DNA of 55,758 nt. Source: Ruminococcaceae bacterium UBA5413 (GTDB lineage Bacteria > Bacillota > Clostridia > Oscillospirales > Acutalibacteraceae). The notes beneath the pieces were generated by a model, which had not been told where the DNA came from, did not search any database, and saw nothing but the letters and a program-made list of their open reading frames with translations. Position numbers and translations under genes: made by a program. Within the stretch, counting starts at the first letter, position 1. Every line of letters starts with the position of its first letter. Below, one piece after another: positions 52,050 through 55,758 of the stretch. The stretch covers positions 13,844 through 69,601 of the forward strand of contig DHNP01000008.1 in assembly GCA_002409585.1 (NCBI GenBank). The letters run 5' to 3'.

Positions 52050-53193
52050 ACTTAAAAAAATTTTATCTGCCGTACTGTGCGCGGCCATGGCCATGCATCT
52101 CACGGGATGCTGGGACTACCACGAAATTGAAATGTACTCCATCGTGTCGGGCATTGCCGTCGATAAAGGGCAGAACGGGTACAAGTACCATGTCACTATA
52201 GAGTACCTTAATATAAGCGGCGACATAAACGAAAACCAAAACAAGGCGCTGACTGTCGAAGCCGACGGCGACACGGTTTTCGACGCGGAGAGGGAATCTC
52301 TTAAAAAAAATGATAAAAAGTTCTACTTCAGCAACTGCAAAATACTGCTCATAAGCGAAGATATCGCCGGTGACGGGCTAAAGCAGCTGCTCGACTGGTT
52401 TATGCGCGACGCCGAGCTGCGCACGACTATTGAAGTCGTTGTTTCAAAAGAAAAAACCGCCGGCGAGATACTGCACGCGCAGTCAAAAAACCAGGACCCC
52501 ATTGCTTTCCAGATAAAGAACATCATAAGCGATGCCTCGTACTTTGACGCCGCGGGGCAAAGCCTGCAGCTGTACGAGATAGTCGATATACTGAACACTC
52601 CGGGCGAAGAAGTTTCGCTGCCCGGCATACGCCTGAAAAACGACAACGGCGTAACTTCACTTGAGCTTATGCCAAACGCCGTGTTTAAAAGCGGCCGGCT
52701 CATCGGCTGGCTCAGCGACGAGCAGAGCAAGTACTATATGTTCGCAAGGGACAGGATTAACGGCGGCATCATAGTTACCGGCATGTCGCCCGGAAAAAAC
52801 GACATAGCGCTCGAAATATTCAAAAACAGGACCTACATTACCCCCATAGTCGAGGGTTCCAAAGTTACCGTACGTTTAGACGTAGAAACAACGGCCGGCT
52901 ATGCCGAAGAAAACTCAAACCAAAACTACCTTGACATGTACGGCATAGCGGCCGTCGAAAAGCGTGCCGACGCCACTTTGAAAGAAGGCATAACAGACGT
53001 GATATCGGCCGTCACAAAACAATACGGCAGCGATATCTTCGGTTTCGGCAAAGCGGTGTACGACAAGTACCCGTCGGTATGGGAGAAACTTTCACAGTCC
53101 GGCGGCAATCCCCTCGGCAAAATGAACTTTGAAGTCAACACAAACGTGAAGATCATAAACACGGCCGTTACTTCCAGAAAAGGCGGCGATTGA
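52042..53193 (+). CDS. gerAC: Spore germination receptor subunit C, lipoprotein (GerAC type)
   Basis: A 383-residue lipoprotein. The signal peptide ends in a lipobox, MHLTGCWDYHEIE, typical of Ger(x)C proteins, which then show IVSGIAVDKG. The body has the usual three domains, ending with EKLSQSGGNPLGKMNFEVNT. It is the C subunit of the same nutrient receptor, attached to the outer face of the spore inner membrane. The ATG overlaps the end of gerAA. Confidence 0.95.
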   Translation: MAKLKKILSAVLCAAMAMHLTGCWDYHEIEMYSIVSGIAVDKGQNGYKYHVTIEYLNISGDINENQNKALTVEADGDTVFDAERESLKKNDKKFYFSNCKILLISEDIAGDGLKQLLDWFMRDAELRTTIEVVVSKEKTAGEILHAQSKNQDPIAFQIKNIISDASYFDAAGQSLQLYEIVDILNTPGEEVSLPGIRLKNDNGVTSLELMPNAVFKSGRLIGWLSDEQSKYYMFARDRINGGIIVTGMSPGKNDIALEIFKNRTYITPIVEGSKVTVRLDVETTAGYAEENSNQNYLDMYGIAAVEKRADATLKEGITDVISAVTKQYGSDIFGFGKAVYDKYPSVWEKLSQSGGNPLGKMNFEVNTNVKIINTAVTSRKGGD

Positions 53194-53416
53194 CACGGAC
53201 TATATAATAATCTGCCTCATAGTATACGCCGCCTTGTTTTTCAGGGACATGCTTCCGCTTATAAAAAACAAAGAAAAAAATTACCTGTACTTTTATATCC
53301 CCGTTTTCATCGTCACGATGGTAATAAATATCGTAATAGGCCTCGGTGTGCCTTATGTAAGCATAACGAGCATACTTGAGGGTTTTATAAACAATCTTTT
53401 TAAAGTTGAGTTTTAA
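53189..53416 (+). CDS. Small two-helix membrane protein of the germination operon, probable ATT start
   Basis: The frame encodes about 75 residues, IDTDYIIICLIVYAALFFRD through NNLFKVEF, with two hydrophobic helices. It overlaps the gerAC stop by 5 bp and ends 21 bp before gerAB. No ATG, GTG or TTG precedes the first helix. The only in-frame one, TTG 53234, would delete that helix and has no ribosome binding site. ATT 53189 has AAAAGG about 5 nt upstream, so a non-canonical ATT start is proposed. Small proteins at this position occur in some gerA operons and may modulate the receptor. The start is uncertain. Confidence 0.6.
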   Translation: MDTDYIIICLIVYAALFFRDMLPLIKNKEKNYLYFYIPVFIVTMVINIVIGLGVPYVSITSILEGFINNLFKVEF

Positions 53417-53437
53417 CTGAAACTGGGGGAGGTAAAA

Positions 53438-54553
53438 ATGAACAAACGGGAAATTACCGCAAAGCAGGTCATTGCGGCCATCACATTTTTTCTTGCCGGC
53501 AGCTCGCTTGTGGCCGGCGGCACATCGATGGCGCAGCAGGACTCCTGGATAAGCATAGTGCTTGCTTTTTTGGCTACTATACCCATGACATGGGTTTACT
53601 CCGAGATACTTTTATTCTCGCCTAAAAGGGATTTATATGATGCCGCCGTTTTTGCGGCAGGTAAACCGGCCGCAAAGATACTGTGCGCGCTCTACGCCGT
53701 TTACGCGCTTTACGTCGGCGCGCTCGTCATACGCATATTTTCCGAGTTCATCCATATAGTAAATATGCTCGAAACCCCTATAATATCAATTACCGCGGCC
53801 ATGATGCTTTCCTGCATATACCTTTCAACAAAAAGGCTCTACGTGCTCGGGCGCGTGGCCAAGTTTACGCTGCCGTTCCTTTTCCTGTCTATCTCCATTA
53901 CAATTATCTTTTCACTTAAAGATATGGACATCATAAACCTTTTACCCGTCCTTTACAACAACACGAAGCCTGTGATTAAAACCGCTGTCGTGCTCATTGC
54001 CATCCCGTTTGGCGAAACCGTTATATGTATGCCGATGTTCGCGGGCGTAGAGCATCAGGAAAAAATTTTCCCGATATTTTTTAAAGGCCTTTTCCTTGGT
54101 TTTCTCTTCCTTCTTGCCGCAAACCTGCGCAACACCCTTGTGCTCGGGTACTCGGCTTCGCTTTTTGACTTTCCGTCCTACGAGGCTGTCAGTGTTATAT
54201 CCATCGGCGACTTTTTCACAAGGATAGAAGTATTTATCGGCATAAACCTGCTTCTGGCAGGCTTTATAAAAATCTGCGTTTCCATTTACAGCTCGTGTTT
54301 TTATCTATCAAAGGCGTTCGGCTACGACGACTACGTCAAGCTTTCGGCGCCCTGCGGGCTTATAATAATCACGCTGGGCATACTCGCGCACTCCAACAGC
54401 GCGGAGATGTTCTCGTGGCTTAACTACCATCCTTTTTATTCACTGCCGTTCCAGGTGGTTATCCCCCTTATACTTTTTATCATTGGTAAAATCAAGCAGC
54501 ACTCGCTTAAAGCAGGCGGCTCCGCAGCCGCGGGCAGGCAGGCCGCGTCTTAA
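53438..54553 (+). CDS. gerAB: Spore germination receptor subunit B, permease-like (GerAB type)
   Basis: A 371-residue protein of the spore germination permease branch of the APC superfamily, with about ten membrane helices. It begins with KREITAKQVIAAITFFLAGS and includes SEILLFSPKRDLYDAAVFAA and IPFGETVICMPMFAG. In characterised receptors this subunit binds the germinant. GGGGGAGG lies about 6 nt before the ATG. It is the last gene of the AA-AC-small-AB operon. Confidence 0.94.
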   Translation: MNKREITAKQVIAAITFFLAGSSLVAGGTSMAQQDSWISIVLAFLATIPMTWVYSEILLFSPKRDLYDAAVFAAGKPAAKILCALYAVYALYVGALVIRIFSEFIHIVNMLETPIISITAAMMLSCIYLSTKRLYVLGRVAKFTLPFLFLSISITIIFSLKDMDIINLLPVLYNNTKPVIKTAVVLIAIPFGETVICMPMFAGVEHQEKIFPIFFKGLFLGFLFLLAANLRNTLVLGYSASLFDFPSYEAVSVISIGDFFTRIEVFIGINLLLAGFIKICVSIYSSCFYLSKAFGYDDYVKLSAPCGLIIITLGILAHSNSAEMFSWLNYHPFYSLPFQVVIPLILFIIGKIKQHSLKAGGSAAAGRQAAS

Positions 54554-54712
54554 AAACGCCTCTTAAAAAATGCGCCCGTGTTCATAATTTTTCTATATTT
54601 TCAGTACGTTCTATGATATAATAATTTAGTATGTAATTATATGTATATTAAGGAAATATACCATGTAATGCCTTAACATAGCTATATTCGGATTTTTTCT
54701 TGAGGTGAAGTA

Positions 54713-55758
<1,046 letters not shown>

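Overview
The window reads as chromosomal DNA of a Gram-positive, spore-forming anaerobe of the Clostridia, most like an Oscillospiraceae/Ruminococcaceae-type gut or sludge organism. Reasons: two T-box riboswitches, AGGAGG-type ribosome binding sites, many GTG/TTG starts, a GerA-type germinant receptor operon, an NfnAB-type electron-bifurcating enzyme, an MsmX-like orphan sugar ATPase and a fused AroE-AroK. Most genes favour ATA for isoleucine. One block (about 8.61-14.36 kb) favours ATT/ATC instead and looks acquired.

Layout. 0-8.6 kb: the 5' part of a DAHP synthase gene on the minus strand behind a tyrosine-rich leader peptide and a complete attenuator; a PAS-GGDEF diguanylate cyclase; a fused shikimate dehydrogenase-kinase; acpP; pyrG; nfnAB. 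8.6-14.4 kb: block of different codon use with a MoxR ATPase/VWA pair, a CstA-type transporter and an unknown membrane protein. 14.5-17.8 kb: minus-strand cysteine T-box operon cysE-cysS-nudix and a 50-residue decarboxylase-like microprotein. 18-23.7 kb: gtrA, a broken GT39 glycosyltransferase, a phenylalanine T-box with pheST, and an AlkD-like gene. 23.9-31.6 kb: HtrA protease, a tRNA-like element before a zinc-ribbon protein, a second GGDEF protein, and sbcDC. 31.8-36 kb: a type IIS restriction-modification pair. 36-40.2 kb: ftsE-ftsX-M23 peptidase followed by an S41 protein that lacks its catalytic residues. 40.4-46.1 kb: PucR-type regulator, msmX-like ATPase, bioY, DUF1284, L,D-transpeptidase, XRE-S24 regulator. 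46.2-50.3 kb: chemoreceptor, prfC, lytic transglycosylase. 50.5-54.6 kb: gerA-type operon (AA, AC, a small membrane protein, AB). It ends in the 5' part of secA.

The most striking element is the attenuator before DAHP synthase. It has a sigma-A promoter, a 28-codon leader peptide with four consecutive Tyr codons, and segments that can pair as 1:2, 2:3 or 3:4, the last being an intrinsic terminator. This is the classic logic of the enterobacterial trp and pheA leaders, in a Clostridia-like genome. Other points of interest are the inactive-looking S41 protein in the FtsEX locus, the FokI-like fused methylase paired with an AlwI/BstNBI-like nuclease, the degenerate tRNA-like leader, the probable ATT-started germination microprotein, and the recent deletion in the GT39 gene.
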